From the NCBI GenBank assembly GCA_029972135.1, contig CP124755.1, positions 992,001 through 1,056,000 of the forward strand: a DNA stretch of 64,000 nucleotides, given 5' to 3'. The stretch comes from Candidatus Thiocaldithrix dubininis. Lineage in GTDB: Bacteria; Pseudomonadota; Gammaproteobacteria; Thiotrichales; Thiotrichaceae. Position numbers and translations under genes: made by a program. Below are positions 1-8,736 of the stretch, one piece after another. The notes beneath the pieces were generated by a model. The model saw nothing but the letters and a program-made list of their open reading frames with translations. It had not been told where the DNA came from and did not search any database. How positions within the stretch are numbered: position 1 is the first letter of the stretch; each line of letters starts with the position of its first letter.

Positions 1-25
1 TCATACGCTTAGTCTTTAATAGACA

Positions 26-58
26 GCCGGGATACAGGGTTATGCTCTGTGTCCCGGC
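26..58. terminator. Strong hairpin upstream of the type III secretion genes
   Basis: Arms gccgggatacag (26-37) and ctgtgtcccggc (47-58) pair with one G-T wobble around a 9-base loop. No T-run follows on the plus strand. It may terminate an upstream transcript or be a leader structure for the genes starting at 100. Confidence 0.45.
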
Positions 59-99
59 ATAATTGAAATCTAGAAAAATTAACGAGAATAAGATTAAGT

Positions 100-465
100 A
101 TGAACGTATCCACTGAATTATTACAACTATTATCAGAAGTTGGTTATCTTGCTTGTTTTCGTGGTGATACCACTCGTTCACAAGTTATTATGGATGGGAT
201 TAATGCAGTTGGGCTAGAACAAATTCCAATTAAAATGGGTGTGGCGATTACTAAGATTTACGCGGGTGATTATGAGACAGCAGTTGAAATTATTCGTGAT
301 CAAGTTTTAGTACAAGATCCAAATCATATGAGTGCTAAATGCTTTTTGGGAATTGCCTATACCCAGCAAGGTAAAGTCGGCGATGCGCAACAATTATTTG
401 AAGATGTGATCGCACGCGGCAATGAGGATGAACGTAATATTGCATCAGCTTATTTAAATAGCTAA
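100..465 (+). CDS. TPR-type type III secretion chaperone-like protein
   Basis: A 121-residue protein of helical TPR character: a first helical pair at about residues 7-35 and a second repeat at about 75-105 (SAKCFLGIAYTQQGKVGDAQ). Small TPR proteins of this size (HrpB1/HrpK, YscG/SctG classes) are cytoplasmic chaperones for type III secretion subunits. The assignment leans on position: it is 15 bases upstream of the SctI-like gene and followed by SctJ. No signal peptide or membrane segment is seen. I cannot decide between the HrpB1 and SctG/SctY families. The ribosome site before the ATG is weak. Confidence 0.6.
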   Translation: MNVSTELLQLLSEVGYLACFRGDTTRSQVIMDGINAVGLEQIPIKMGVAITKIYAGDYETAVEIIRDQVLVQDPNHMSAKCFLGIAYTQQGKVGDAQQLFEDVIARGNEDERNIASAYLNS

Positions 466-480
466 AGCGGAGGGCATTTT

Positions 481-1047
481 ATGGATACCAGTTCAGTGCT
501 AAGTAAATTAGCGCCATTAAGTCAGCCGCCTCTCCAAGAGCTACCTGACGCTTCACGCGCCCAAGTCACTAAATTTGAAGATATTTTAAATATAGACCAG
601 ACTGAATTCAATAATATTGACGGTATTCCTAAAGATCGCACGCCCATTTTGCAAATTACACCAGAGCCTGATGCTGCTCCGAATAGCATTCACGATGCTG
701 TTATGCAAAAAATCGGCAAAGTTGATGGTTCGTACCAAGGTATGTTGGAGGATCTGACCAACATGCCTAAATACTCTGATAGTTTAATCAATGCCGACAG
801 TATTCATAATAGTAATGAGCTGCGTTCTTATCCAGCCGTCGGTGATAGTTTGAATAATCCACAACGACATTTTGATGCTCTCTTAAAGTCCACAGAAAAC
901 CAAATGCAGGCAAGTTTAGATTACCAGCGAAATTTGTCAGGTTGGGCTAATAAGTCACAGATGTGGATTGCAGGTATGAATGTGATTTCATCTGCTATGA
1001 ATCAGGTTGCACAGGGTTTTAAAACTTTATTTAGAGCAGCGGGTTAA
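481..1047 (+). CDS. sctI: Type III secretion inner rod protein, SctI family
   Basis: A 188-residue polar protein without a signal peptide. The N-terminal two thirds are low in recognisable motifs. The last 40 or so residues form the amphipathic helix typical of YscI/PrgJ/HrpB-type inner rod proteins, ending AGMNVISSAMNQVAQG then a short basic tail. Rod proteins assemble in the periplasm between basal body and needle. It sits directly upstream of SctJ, the usual sctI-sctJ order. The start is supported by GGAGGG six bases upstream. It is longer than typical YscI (about 115 residues), the extra length being N-terminal. Confidence 0.7.
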   Translation: MDTSSVLSKLAPLSQPPLQELPDASRAQVTKFEDILNIDQTEFNNIDGIPKDRTPILQITPEPDAAPNSIHDAVMQKIGKVDGSYQGMLEDLTNMPKYSDSLINADSIHNSNELRSYPAVGDSLNNPQRHFDALLKSTENQMQASLDYQRNLSGWANKSQMWIAGMNVISSAMNQVAQGFKTLFRAAG

Positions 1048-1071
1048 TGCTCGGTTGCTAGGCCAATAACA

Positions 1072-1668
1072 ATGACAACTAAAAAATATTTTTTGCTAGG
1101 CTTAATAGCACTAGCATTAGCTGGCTGTAAAACGGAGTTATACACTAATTTAAATGAAATTGATGCTAATAATATGTTGGCATTATTAATTGAATCTAAA
1201 ATTGGTGCTGAAAAAATTGCAAATAAAAAAGACGGAACTTACAGTCTAAATATTGATGAATCTCAGTTGCCAAAAGCCGTCGTATTGCTAAAAGAGCATG
1301 GTTACCCCAAGGAAAAAATTGCCAATGTGGGTGACATGTTTAAAAAAGATGGCTTAATTTCCTCACCTTTAGAAGAACGTGCTCGTTATATTTTCGCCTT
1401 ATCGCAAAGTGTGCAAGAAACTTTATCGCAAATTGATGGTGTATTGATCGCACGAGTGCATGTTGTCTTACCTGAAAATAATCCAGTTGGTACACCTATC
1501 GTGCCATCTTCAGCTTCCGTTTTTATTAAATATAATCCTAGCTATCCTTTGGAAAATATGAAATCGGATATTAAGTTAATTGTAGAACGCAGTATTGAGG
1601 GACTTAGTTACGATAAAGTTTCTGTGGTTATGGTACCAGCTCAAGTCAGTATTCTGAGAGATAAATAA
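1072..1668 (+). CDS. sctJ: Type III secretion inner-membrane ring lipoprotein SctJ, short form
   Basis: A 198-residue YscJ/FliF-family lipoprotein that builds the periplasmic inner ring. Residues 1-18 are a lipoprotein signal peptide with lipobox ALAGC (Cys19), followed by the family signature KTELYTNLNEIDANNMLALL. Two ring-building domains follow (about 22-75 and 110-185), with the SSASVFIKY segment of the second. Many SctJ proteins are about 240-250 residues with a C-terminal membrane helix; this one stops at SILRDK without it, as does EPEC EscJ. The next gene is convergent and only 3 bases away, so the visible secretion cluster ends here. Confidence 0.85.
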   Translation: MTTKKYFLLGLIALALAGCKTELYTNLNEIDANNMLALLIESKIGAEKIANKKDGTYSLNIDESQLPKAVVLLKEHGYPKEKIANVGDMFKKDGLISSPLEERARYIFALSQSVQETLSQIDGVLIARVHVVLPENNPVGTPIVPSSASVFIKYNPSYPLENMKSDIKLIVERSIEGLSYDKVSVVMVPAQVSILRDK

Positions 1669-1671
1669 CAG

Positions 1672-2586
1672 CTATGTTTTATAAAGGTGTACATTAGGGT
1701 CCGGCTGCGTGCGGAATAATTTTAGTAACCACATATATTGGCTGGGCTGTATTTTAATTAATTTTTCTAGACCTTGATTTAATGTAATGGCGTTTTGTTC
1801 ATCCTGTTTAACAGGATAAGGTTGTAATGCTGGACTAATAATAACCTCAAAACGCCCTGTTTGATTATTGAAGAATGCCATCATAGGCAAAGCTGCCGCC
1901 TCACCTAGTTTAGCTAAACGGGCAGGCGTGGTTAAAGTGGCTTTAGGTACATTAAAAAAGGGGGCAAACACTGACGCTTTTAAACCATGATCTTCATCTG
2001 GCAGAAATACTAATAAGCGCCCATGTTGAAAGCCTCTTACTAATTTCAACATACCTTCTTCCCGCGCAACTATAAATTCGGCATCTTGCAAACGACTACG
2101 TGCTACCAACCAATTAATAATTGGGTTTTTAAAAGGTTGATACGAGCCATAAATGGGGTAAAAAGCGCCGAGTGCCACGGGTGCAAATTCCAACCAGACC
2201 GAATGCCCAAGCAATAACATAATATTTTTATGTTGAGCTAACAGCACCTCAATGTGTTCACGTCCTTGTATATCAATGTGTTGATATAACCAAGCGCGGG
2301 AACGAAAGAATAACAGGCTATAGCTTAGTAAGGCGTGTGCATAATCTTGTAGGTGGCTTAAGACCATGCGTTCACGCTGTTCTGGCGTTTGTTCTGGAAA
2401 ACAGAGTGCCACATTAGTTTGCACAATATGCCGCCGTTTGGGATTACGCTTATAAATAATATAACCGCCGAACCGCCCTAATTGATAGCGAACTGGCCAC
2501 GGGACAAATGCCAATAAAGCAAATAAACCAATGCCTAACCAAGTTAGCCAATAACGGGGATGTAACAGAGCTTTATCAAATGGCAT
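1672..2586 (-). CDS. Lipid A late acyltransferase, LpxL/HtrB family
   Basis: A 304-residue acyltransferase of the LpxL/LpxM family, which adds secondary acyl chains to Kdo2-lipid IVA at the inner membrane. It has an N-terminal membrane helix (about residues 12-32) and the catalytic HX4E motif GHSVWLE (His128, Glu133). The later segment FLPDEDHG fits the family substrate region. The start codon overlaps the stop of the upstream MoCF-domain gene by one base (TAATG), so the two are translationally coupled in an operon reading away from psiE. Whether it transfers laurate, myristate or palmitoleate cannot be told from sequence. Confidence 0.85.
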   Translation of the reverse strand: MPFDKALLHPRYWLTWLGIGLFALLAFVPWPVRYQLGRFGGYIIYKRNPKRRHIVQTNVALCFPEQTPEQRERMVLSHLQDYAHALLSYSLLFFRSRAWLYQHIDIQGREHIEVLLAQHKNIMLLLGHSVWLEFAPVALGAFYPIYGSYQPFKNPIINWLVARSRLQDAEFIVAREEGMLKLVRGFQHGRLLVFLPDEDHGLKASVFAPFFNVPKATLTTPARLAKLGEAAALPMMAFFNNQTGRFEVIISPALQPYPVKQDEQNAITLNQGLEKLIKIQPSQYMWLLKLFRTQPDPNVHLYKT

Positions 2587-3326
2587 TAGGCAATACGCTG
2601 ACAGGTAATATGTAAGCGTTGCATTTCGCTTTCAAACCATGTGCCTGCCGCTTGTACGGGGGCTAGTTTACCTTTTAAACCAAAGTCAATTTGGCGGCGT
2701 TCGGTAGTGCTGGGCAAACTGGATAGCCGCACGGATGGAAATGTTTTTAATAGTGTTTCCATCATGGGAATTAAATCGCTTTCTAGCACATCGGTTAATA
2801 ACCAACGGTGTTCAACAGGTGGCGTGGTGTCAAAATACGGTTTGTAATAGGTATCTAATACCCATTCTACCATTGGCCAAGCCATTGTCGGGAAACCGGG
2901 TACAAAATGGTGGTTGTATAATTTAAAGCCCGGCATCTGATTGATGGGATTAGGAATTAATGTACAACCGTCTGGCAATTCGCCCATACGAATGCGATTG
3001 GGGTATGCATCCGCGCCAAAGCGTTTCTCAATCAACGCGACGGCTTGAGGATGACGTACAATGCGCGTATGTGTTGCGGCGGCGGCGGCTTGACGTGTTA
3101 AATCGTCGGGAGTTGCACCAATACCGCCAAAACTAAAAACAATTTCCGGCGTGGCAAAGGTTTGTTTTAGGGTATCGACTAATAAATCCCAATCATCGCC
3201 TACCATACGTACCCATGCTAATGGCAGCCCACGGGCTTTTAAGAAGCCCAATACTTGTGCTAAATGTTTATCTTGGCGTAACCCGCTGAGTAATTCATCG
3301 CCGATAAGTAATAAACCTACTTTCAT
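2586..3326 (-). CDS. CinA-like MoCF (molybdopterin-binding) domain protein
   Basis: A 246-residue protein with one MoCF_biosynth domain, as in the N-terminal half of CinA and in MoaB/Mog. Signatures are GLLLIGDELLSG at the N terminus and SFGGIGATPDDLTRQ at about residues 85-100. The C-terminal nicotinamide-nucleotide amidase domain of full CinA is absent, so this is the short stand-alone form found in many proteobacteria. Its biochemical role is not established. It overlaps hemH by four bases upstream and the acyltransferase by one base downstream, placing it inside one operon. Confidence 0.8.
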   Translation of the reverse strand: MKVGLLLIGDELLSGLRQDKHLAQVLGFLKARGLPLAWVRMVGDDWDLLVDTLKQTFATPEIVFSFGGIGATPDDLTRQAAAAATHTRIVRHPQAVALIEKRFGADAYPNRIRMGELPDGCTLIPNPINQMPGFKLYNHHFVPGFPTMAWPMVEWVLDTYYKPYFDTTPPVEHRWLLTDVLESDLIPMMETLLKTFPSVRLSSLPSTTERRQIDFGLKGKLAPVQAAGTWFESEMQRLHITCQRIA

Positions 3327-4435
3327 CGTTTTGCCCCTTTGGCTATTGCGCGTTTTGTACTTTGTTCTGCTTGTTTTTGTTGTTGAGTGCTAGACCAACT
3401 AGCAGAGGTTTCCGGCCAACCTTGAATATGTTGTTGGATGATATCGGCTAAGGCTTGAATGTGCTTCGGATTGGTATTTAACGCTGGAATATAGTGATAT
3501 TGTTCGCCACCGGCTTGCTTAAAAATGGCTTGATTTTCGTGTTTAATTTCTTCCAAAGTTTCTAAACAATCAGCCGCAAAACCCGGACAAATCACATCGA
3601 CGGATTTAATACCTTCGCTGGGTAATTGCTGCAAGGTAACATCGGTATAAGGTTGCAACCATTCCGCTTTACCAAAGCGTGATTGAAAGCTAATACGCCA
3701 TTCATTCGGGCGTAAGTTCAAATGTTCGGCTAATAAACGGGCGGTCTTTTGGCACTCACAAAAATACGGGTCGCCCAAATCTAAATTACGTTTAGGAATG
3801 CCATGAAATGACATTAACAATAATTGCCCTTGTGACTGTTGCGCCCAGTGACTTCTAACGCTTTCGGCTAGCGCGTCAATATAGCTGGGATGATCGTGAT
3901 AATGATTAATCGTGCGTAATTCCGGTAACCAACGCCAAGTATTAACTTCATCAAACACTTTGCCCAGCGTGGTTGCAGTGGTAGCCGCAGAATACTGCGG
4001 ATATAACGGTAGAATTGCAATGCGTTGCGCGCCAGCGGTTTTGAGTTTTAATAAACCATCACGAATTGACGGTTCGCCATAACGCATCGCCAGTTCAATT
4101 TTAACCGGCCCTTTGAAACGAATTTCCATTTCGCGTTGTAAGGCTTTTTGTTGTTGTTGGCTGATAGTTAATAACGGTGAGCCTTGTTCTGTCCAAATGC
4201 TTTTATATTTTTCAGCGCTGGCAGCCGGGCGTTTGTTTAAAATAATACCGTATAGAATCGGATACCAAATCAAGCGTGGAATTTCGACTACACGCGGGTC
4301 GGATAAGAACTCACGTAAATAGCGGCGTACTGCGCTAGTCGTGGGTTTGCTGGGTGTACCTAAATTGACTAGTAATACGCCCGTACACGCCTCTTTACCG
4401 TGAAAATAGTCTTTCTCATTAAGGAAATGGCTCAT
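3323..4435 (-). CDS. hemH: Ferrochelatase
   Basis: A 370-residue ferrochelatase, the last step of protohaem synthesis (Fe2+ insertion into protoporphyrin IX). Family signatures visible are GVLLVNLGTPSKP near the N terminus, the metal-binding histidine segment LLMSFHGIPKRN (about residues 206-217) and SFQSRFGKAEWLQPYTD. A C-terminal extension of about 30 residues is Gln/Lys-rich and not part of the fold. The ATG overlaps the upstream psiE-like stop codon and its own stop overlaps the next gene. The haem supply fits the many c-type cytochromes nearby. Confidence 0.95.
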   Translation of the reverse strand: MSHFLNEKDYFHGKEACTGVLLVNLGTPSKPTTSAVRRYLREFLSDPRVVEIPRLIWYPILYGIILNKRPAASAEKYKSIWTEQGSPLLTISQQQQKALQREMEIRFKGPVKIELAMRYGEPSIRDGLLKLKTAGAQRIAILPLYPQYSAATTATTLGKVFDEVNTWRWLPELRTINHYHDHPSYIDALAESVRSHWAQQSQGQLLLMSFHGIPKRNLDLGDPYFCECQKTARLLAEHLNLRPNEWRISFQSRFGKAEWLQPYTDVTLQQLPSEGIKSVDVICPGFAADCLETLEEIKHENQAIFKQAGGEQYHYIPALNTNPKHIQALADIIQQHIQGWPETSASWSSTQQQKQAEQSTKRAIAKGAKR

Positions 4436-4851
4436 TAGTGTTTATCTCCATGTCCACTTGAGGACTCATAGGGGTATTTAACATGCCCGTAACGTACCAC
4501 TAAGACCGCAATGGCAATTAACAAAATAGCCCCCGAAATGGCAACCATTGTCCATGAATCTAGGTTTTTCATATCCAAGATTAAATAGCGTGCTAACGCT
4601 ACCATTGCAATGTACAACGGCATCCGCACCGGCACTTGCCCCGATTCCAAGTACACCGCCACCATGCTGATTACTTCTAAATAGATAAATAACAACAGCA
4701 GATCGGAAATATGTACTTTACCTTCATTGATTAAACTTATTACTTCGTGCGCAACGGCGGTAATCGTCGCTAACGTGACAATAATCAGAATTAAATATTC
4801 GATCCAACTTAAAAGAGTCAAACTGGATTGTAAGGGTCTTTTTTTAAGCAT
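4435..4851 (-). CDS. PsiE-family membrane protein
   Basis: A 138-residue integral membrane protein with four predicted hydrophobic helices (about residues 14-36, 46-66, 76-92 and 103-124). The sequence matches the phosphate-starvation-inducible PsiE family, notably the central SGQVPVRMPLYIAMVALARY. The biochemical function of PsiE is unknown. It is the first gene of a four-gene minus-strand operon with hemH, the MoCF protein and the acyltransferase. No Pho box was recognised upstream (4852-4989). The tail after helix four is short and His-rich. Confidence 0.8.
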   Translation of the reverse strand: MLKKRPLQSSLTLLSWIEYLILIIVTLATITAVAHEVISLINEGKVHISDLLLLFIYLEVISMVAVYLESGQVPVRMPLYIAMVALARYLILDMKNLDSWTMVAISGAILLIAIAVLVVRYGHVKYPYESSSGHGDKH

Positions 4852-4989
4852 TGGCTAACACAGGCGCTAAGAAAACCGTAAAAGCATAAACGCATTAGCT
4901 GAGGAAATAAACCGCGCTCACATGACAGGCTTGTTAAGCTGTGCATTTGTCTGCATATTAATAACAAATTCTGCCCTTGGAGTGTTTTT

Positions 4990-5781
4990 ATGCTGCCCAA
5001 TCTATATCAGTTAGCAGAAGCCGTGCGCCAAGCAGCCTTGGAGGAAATCGTGCCCCGTTTGTTTGGGGCACAAGTTGCGGTTAAACAAGACGGTAGTTTA
5101 GTGACTGAGGCTGATTTGGCGATGAATCAGCGGTTAAGTACTTGGTTACAGCAAGAATGGCCTGAAATTCAGTTTTTAAGTGAGGAAATGGAAAGCGCTG
5201 AGCAAGAAAAGCTATTGAGCACCGCTGATTTATTGTGGTGTTTAGACCCCTTAGATGGCACGAGCAACTTTGCCGCTGGTTTCCCCTTATTTGCTACTTC
5301 GCTGGCTTTGATTAAGCAAGGACAAGTGGTATTAGCAGTGACTTATGACCCGATTCGGGATGAATTATTCACGGCCGAATTAGGCAAAGGGGCTTGGTTA
5401 AATGGGCAAGTTTTACACTGCCATGCTATCGACTTTCCCATGAAAAAAACCGTAGCTTTGGTCGATTTTAAGCGCTTACCCGATAAGCTACGCGAGGCAT
5501 TAGCCAATCATCCTCCCTATGGTTCGCAACGTAATCTGGGAACTTGCGCTTTAGAGTGGGCATGGATGGCCGCGAATCGTGGGCATTTGTATTTACACGG
5601 AGGCATGAAAATTTGGGATTTAGCCGCCGGTAGTCTAATTCTCAGTGAAGCAGGCGGCGATGCTTGTACTTTGCAAGGTGAGCCTGTGTTTAAAGCCAGT
5701 ATGCAAACCCGTTCAGCCGTCATTTCTCCGGATAAGCAATTATTTCAAACTTGGTTTGCTTATTTACAGGATCATCAATAA
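4990..5781 (+). CDS. Inositol monophosphatase family protein
   Basis: A 263-residue Mg2+-dependent phosphatase of the IMPase/CysQ superfamily. Metal-binding motifs are the glutamate pair region FLSEEME (about 63-69), DPLDGTSNF (about 87-95) and WDLAAGSLILSEAGG (about 210-224). The family includes inositol-1-phosphatases and 3'-phosphoadenosine 5'-phosphate phosphatases; the GTSNFAAGFP context looks slightly more IMPase-like, but PAP hydrolysis for sulfur metabolism cannot be excluded. GGAG lies eight bases before the ATG. murI follows after three bases, so they are probably co-transcribed. Confidence 0.85.
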   Translation: MLPNLYQLAEAVRQAALEEIVPRLFGAQVAVKQDGSLVTEADLAMNQRLSTWLQQEWPEIQFLSEEMESAEQEKLLSTADLLWCLDPLDGTSNFAAGFPLFATSLALIKQGQVVLAVTYDPIRDELFTAELGKGAWLNGQVLHCHAIDFPMKKTVALVDFKRLPDKLREALANHPPYGSQRNLGTCALEWAWMAANRGHLYLHGGMKIWDLAAGSLILSEAGGDACTLQGEPVFKASMQTRSAVISPDKQLFQTWFAYLQDHQ

Positions 5782-5784
5782 TTC

Positions 5785-6591
5785 ATGTCGGCTTGCAGTC
5801 AACCTATCGGTGTATTCGATTCCGGTTTGGGCGGAATTTCAGTCTTAAAAGCGATTCATCAATTATTGCCTGCTGAACAATTAATCTATGTGGCAGATTC
5901 AGCCCACGCGCCATATGGGGCAAAAACCACGGATTATATTCAACAACGTTGCCAGAAAGTGGCGGAGTTTTTATTAAGCCAAGAAATCAAGGTTTTGGTT
6001 GTTGCTTGTAATACGGCAACCGTACATGCAGTGGAATTTTTGCGAACCTATTTACCGATTCCGGTGGTCGGCATTGAACCCGCTGTTAAACCTGCGGCGC
6101 GTCATAGCCAAAGCAAAGTGATTGGGGTATTGGCTACGCAGCAAACCGTAAATAGTGTTCGTCTGCAACGTTTAATTGCTGAACATGCCCAAGGCGTGCA
6201 GGTAATATTACAAGCTTGTCCGGGCTTGGTAGAGCATGTGGAAGCGGGGGATTTTGCCAGTGAAGCCGTGCAGCAATTACTAACCACTTACTTACAACCC
6301 CTGTTAGATGCGGGGGCGGATACTGTGGTACTAGGCTGTACACATTATCCGTTTCTCAGTGAAACGATTCAGCAGTTAACGCAAGGGCGCTTAACGATTA
6401 TTGAAACCAGTATTCCCGTAACGCATCAACTGATTCGCGTCCTGCAACAAGCTGAGCGTAAATGTCAGCAAGACATCACGGGTAAAGTAACGTTCTATAC
6501 TAGCAAAGCGGATGCCCAGCATTTCCACAGTATGCAATTTTTATGGCAACAACCCTTAAGCCCCTTAGTATTACCCCCCGCTTATTTGTAA
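5785..6591 (+). CDS. murI: Glutamate racemase
   Basis: A 268-residue cofactor-independent glutamate racemase that makes D-glutamate for peptidoglycan. The glycine-rich start GVFDSGLGGISVLKAI and both catalytic cysteines are present: Cys75 in VVACNTATVHA and Cys185 in VLGCTHYPFL. Length and motifs match the family with no insertion. It starts three bases after the phosphatase gene. The next gene has its own ribosome site and a 70-base gap, so the operon may end here. Confidence 0.95.
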   Translation: MSACSQPIGVFDSGLGGISVLKAIHQLLPAEQLIYVADSAHAPYGAKTTDYIQQRCQKVAEFLLSQEIKVLVVACNTATVHAVEFLRTYLPIPVVGIEPAVKPAARHSQSKVIGVLATQQTVNSVRLQRLIAEHAQGVQVILQACPGLVEHVEAGDFASEAVQQLLTTYLQPLLDAGADTVVLGCTHYPFLSETIQQLTQGRLTIIETSIPVTHQLIRVLQQAERKCQQDITGKVTFYTSKADAQHFHSMQFLWQQPLSPLVLPPAYL

Positions 6592-6661
6592 AAGCCACAG
6601 CAAAAATCCATCATACGCACTAAATTAATAAGGGAGTCTAGACCGATAAGAGGCTAACCTT

Positions 6662-7189
6662 ATGCGTAATTATTCACTTTGGCTAACTGTGCTCTGTAGT
6701 TATTTATTAATCACTACGCCGGTATTTGCTGAAAATAAAGACACAAAAATGACGGAAACGGGTTCTAAAGTCAGCCGCATTACTCAACGTAAAGACAATG
6801 TAGTGTGCTTAATGCCTGACAAGTTTCACCGTATTTTAGACGGCAGTTTTTGGCATTTAACCAAACTACAAACCGAAACCCCACCGTTATCGCTGGATAT
6901 TACCTTAAGTTTCCATAATGGAACGGCTTCTGGTTATGCGGGTTGTAATAGTTATGCGGCTTCGTTTGTCAGTCCCACGGAAACCCTATTTGGCATTCGT
7001 GACCTAGAAACGACTAAACGTAAATGTGCCAAGGAAGTTTGCCCGGCTTTTGAAAGCGGTGCGACTTGGGAGGAAAAGTATTTAGCGTTGTTACCCAAAA
7101 TGACCAAAATGGAAAAAACGGCGCAACAATTAGTGCTAAAAGATGAGGATGATAAGTCAAGCCTAGTGTTTGAAGCGCTAAAGCCCTAA
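6662..7189 (+). CDS. Secreted META/HslJ-like domain protein
   Basis: A 175-residue exported protein. Residues 1-23 are a signal peptide ending PVFA-EN. Residues about 60-170 form a META domain as in HslJ: FWHLTKLQ, then the signature SGYAGCNSYAASF and a later ETTKRKC. Three more cysteines could form disulfides. META proteins are linked to motility, heat-shock phenotypes or protease-inhibitor modules, but no common biochemical activity is known. A strong terminator follows directly. Confidence 0.75.
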   Translation: MRNYSLWLTVLCSYLLITTPVFAENKDTKMTETGSKVSRITQRKDNVVCLMPDKFHRILDGSFWHLTKLQTETPPLSLDITLSFHNGTASGYAGCNSYAASFVSPTETLFGIRDLETTKRKCAKEVCPAFESGATWEEKYLALLPKMTKMEKTAQQLVLKDEDDKSSLVFEALKP

Positions 7190-7199
7190 CCCGTTTACT

Positions 7200-7237
7200 T
7201 GCCCCTTTAAGCAATAAAGGGGCAGGTTTTGGTTTTA
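7200..7237 (+). terminator. Rho-independent terminator after the META-domain gene
   Basis: A perfect 10-base stem, tgcccctttа-type arm at 7200-7209 and its complement taaaggggca at 7215-7224, with a 5-base loop and a T-rich tail (ggttttggtttta). It separates the META gene from the convergent metY. Confidence 0.85.
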
Positions 7238-8506
7238 CACCACGGCAAAGGCTTGTTCAAGGTCAGCAATAATATCGTTAATGTGTTCAATGCCCACACT
7301 TAAACGAATGGTTTCCGGACGTACACCGGCTTTTAATTGCTCATCTGGATTCAATTGGCGATGCGTGGTGGAGGCGGAATGTGAGGCTAGGGTTTTCGCG
7401 TCACCAATATTCACAAGACGTTTAATCATTTTTAACTGATCGTAGAATTTTACGCCTGCTTCAAAACCACCTTTAATACCGAATGTCATTAAAGAAGCTG
7501 GTTTGCCGCCAAAGTATTTTTTAGCTAAGGCGTAATATTTGTCGCCAGTTAACCCTGCAAAGTTGACCCATTCAACTTTTGGATGGCTTTGTAAATATTT
7601 GGCAACCGCAATGGCATTATCACAATGGCGTTCCATACGTAAGCCTAAGGTTTCTAAACCTTGTAGAATCAAGAACGCGTTGAACGGGGATAAAGCTGAG
7701 CCTGTATTGCGCAGTGGTACGGTACGTGCGCGCCCAATGAAAGCAGCCGCGCCAAAAGCTTCGGTATATACCACTCCGTGATAAGACGGTTCAGGCTGAT
7801 TTAAAACTGGATAACGGTCTTTGTGTTCTGCCCACGGGAACTTGCCAGAATCGACAATAATACCGCCGAGGGACGTGCCGTGACCTGCAATGTATTTGGT
7901 TAGTGCATGTACCACAATATCTGCACCATATTCTATCGGTGTGCACAACATGGGGGTAGCGACCGTATTATCGACAATCACGGCTACCCCGTGTTGATGG
8001 GCAGCGCTGGCAATCGCTTCAATGTCTACAACGTTACCCGCCGGATTGCCTATTGTTTCGCAGAAGACGGCTTTAGTTTTATTATCAATGAGTTTCTCAA
8101 TGGCTTCTGCCGAATCGTTTTCTGCAAAGCGTACTTCAATACCTTGTTTAGGCAGCATATGCGCAAATAGAGTATACGTACCACCATATAATTGTGGCGT
8201 AGCAATGATATTATCGCCTGCCTCGGCAAGGGTGAGAATAGCGTAATTAATAGCCGCCATGCCTGAACTTAATACTAAACCTGCAATGCCGCCTTCCAAC
8301 TCTGCCACGCGCTTTTCTAACACATCATTGGTGGGGTTCATGAGCCGCGTATAGATATTACCTGCAACGGCTAAATTAAATAAATCAGCGCCATGTTGGG
8401 CATCATCGAATTCATACGCAACCGTTTGATAAATAGGCACTGCGACGGATTTGGTGGTGGGATCGGTGTCATAGCCACCGTGAATTGAAATAGTTTCTTT
8501 TTGCAT
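7235..8506 (-). CDS. metY: O-acetylhomoserine sulfhydrylase (aminocarboxypropyltransferase)
   Basis: A 423-residue PLP enzyme of the Cys/Met metabolism family that makes homocysteine from O-acetylhomoserine and sulfide. Family features are YTRLMNPTNDVLEKRVAELEGG near residue 55, the glycine-rich SSGMAA, VDNTVATP, and the PLP lysine in HALTKYIAGHGTSLGG (about residues 201-216). The length of about 425 residues and the GHGTSLGG context favour OAH sulfhydrylase over cystathionine gamma-synthase/lyase. A GGAGGA ribosome site precedes the ATG. It is monocistronic, and the product fits direct sulfhydrylation in a sulfide-rich cell. Confidence 0.9.
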   Translation of the reverse strand: MQKETISIHGGYDTDPTTKSVAVPIYQTVAYEFDDAQHGADLFNLAVAGNIYTRLMNPTNDVLEKRVAELEGGIAGLVLSSGMAAINYAILTLAEAGDNIIATPQLYGGTYTLFAHMLPKQGIEVRFAENDSAEAIEKLIDNKTKAVFCETIGNPAGNVVDIEAIASAAHQHGVAVIVDNTVATPMLCTPIEYGADIVVHALTKYIAGHGTSLGGIIVDSGKFPWAEHKDRYPVLNQPEPSYHGVVYTEAFGAAAFIGRARTVPLRNTGSALSPFNAFLILQGLETLGLRMERHCDNAIAVAKYLQSHPKVEWVNFAGLTGDKYYALAKKYFGGKPASLMTFGIKGGFEAGVKFYDQLKMIKRLVNIGDAKTLASHSASTTHRQLNPDEQLKAGVRPETIRLSVGIEHINDIIADLEQAFAVV

Positions 8507-8652
8507 ACCTGTATCCTCCAGAAATGGAGTGCGAGATATACCATAAATTACCTAACGACAGCACGTCTATCAGCAAACTGAACGCTTGGTTATTAATCAA
8601 TTAAATAGGTAGATTATTACCTCCATTAGTAAAATGAATTGTTTTATACCCC

Positions 8653-8658
8653 TATAAT
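8653..8658 (+). promoter_or_regulatory. Possible -10 box before the pseudokinase gene
   Basis: A perfect TATAAT lies 79 bases upstream of the ATG at 8737 in the intergenic region 8507-8736. No convincing -35 box is found at 16-18 bases, so this is a weak call. A small inverted repeat aggta-N6-tacct (8607-8622) lies just upstream. Nothing else is evident in this gap. Confidence 0.3.
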
Positions 8659-8736
8659 GGTGCAAAAATGAATGTCTGCTTTTTAAAAAAATTGATGGGC
8701 TAATTTCTTAAACTTAATAACAAAGGCAGCATAAAA

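Noticed and set aside
4852..4989. Pho box for the PsiE-like gene
   Set aside because: No pair of CTGTCAT-like direct repeats with the right spacing is present.
8507..8736. A riboswitch (SAM or similar) before metY
   Set aside because: No conserved riboswitch core could be recognised; the gap holds only a small inverted repeat and a possible -10 box serving the other strand.
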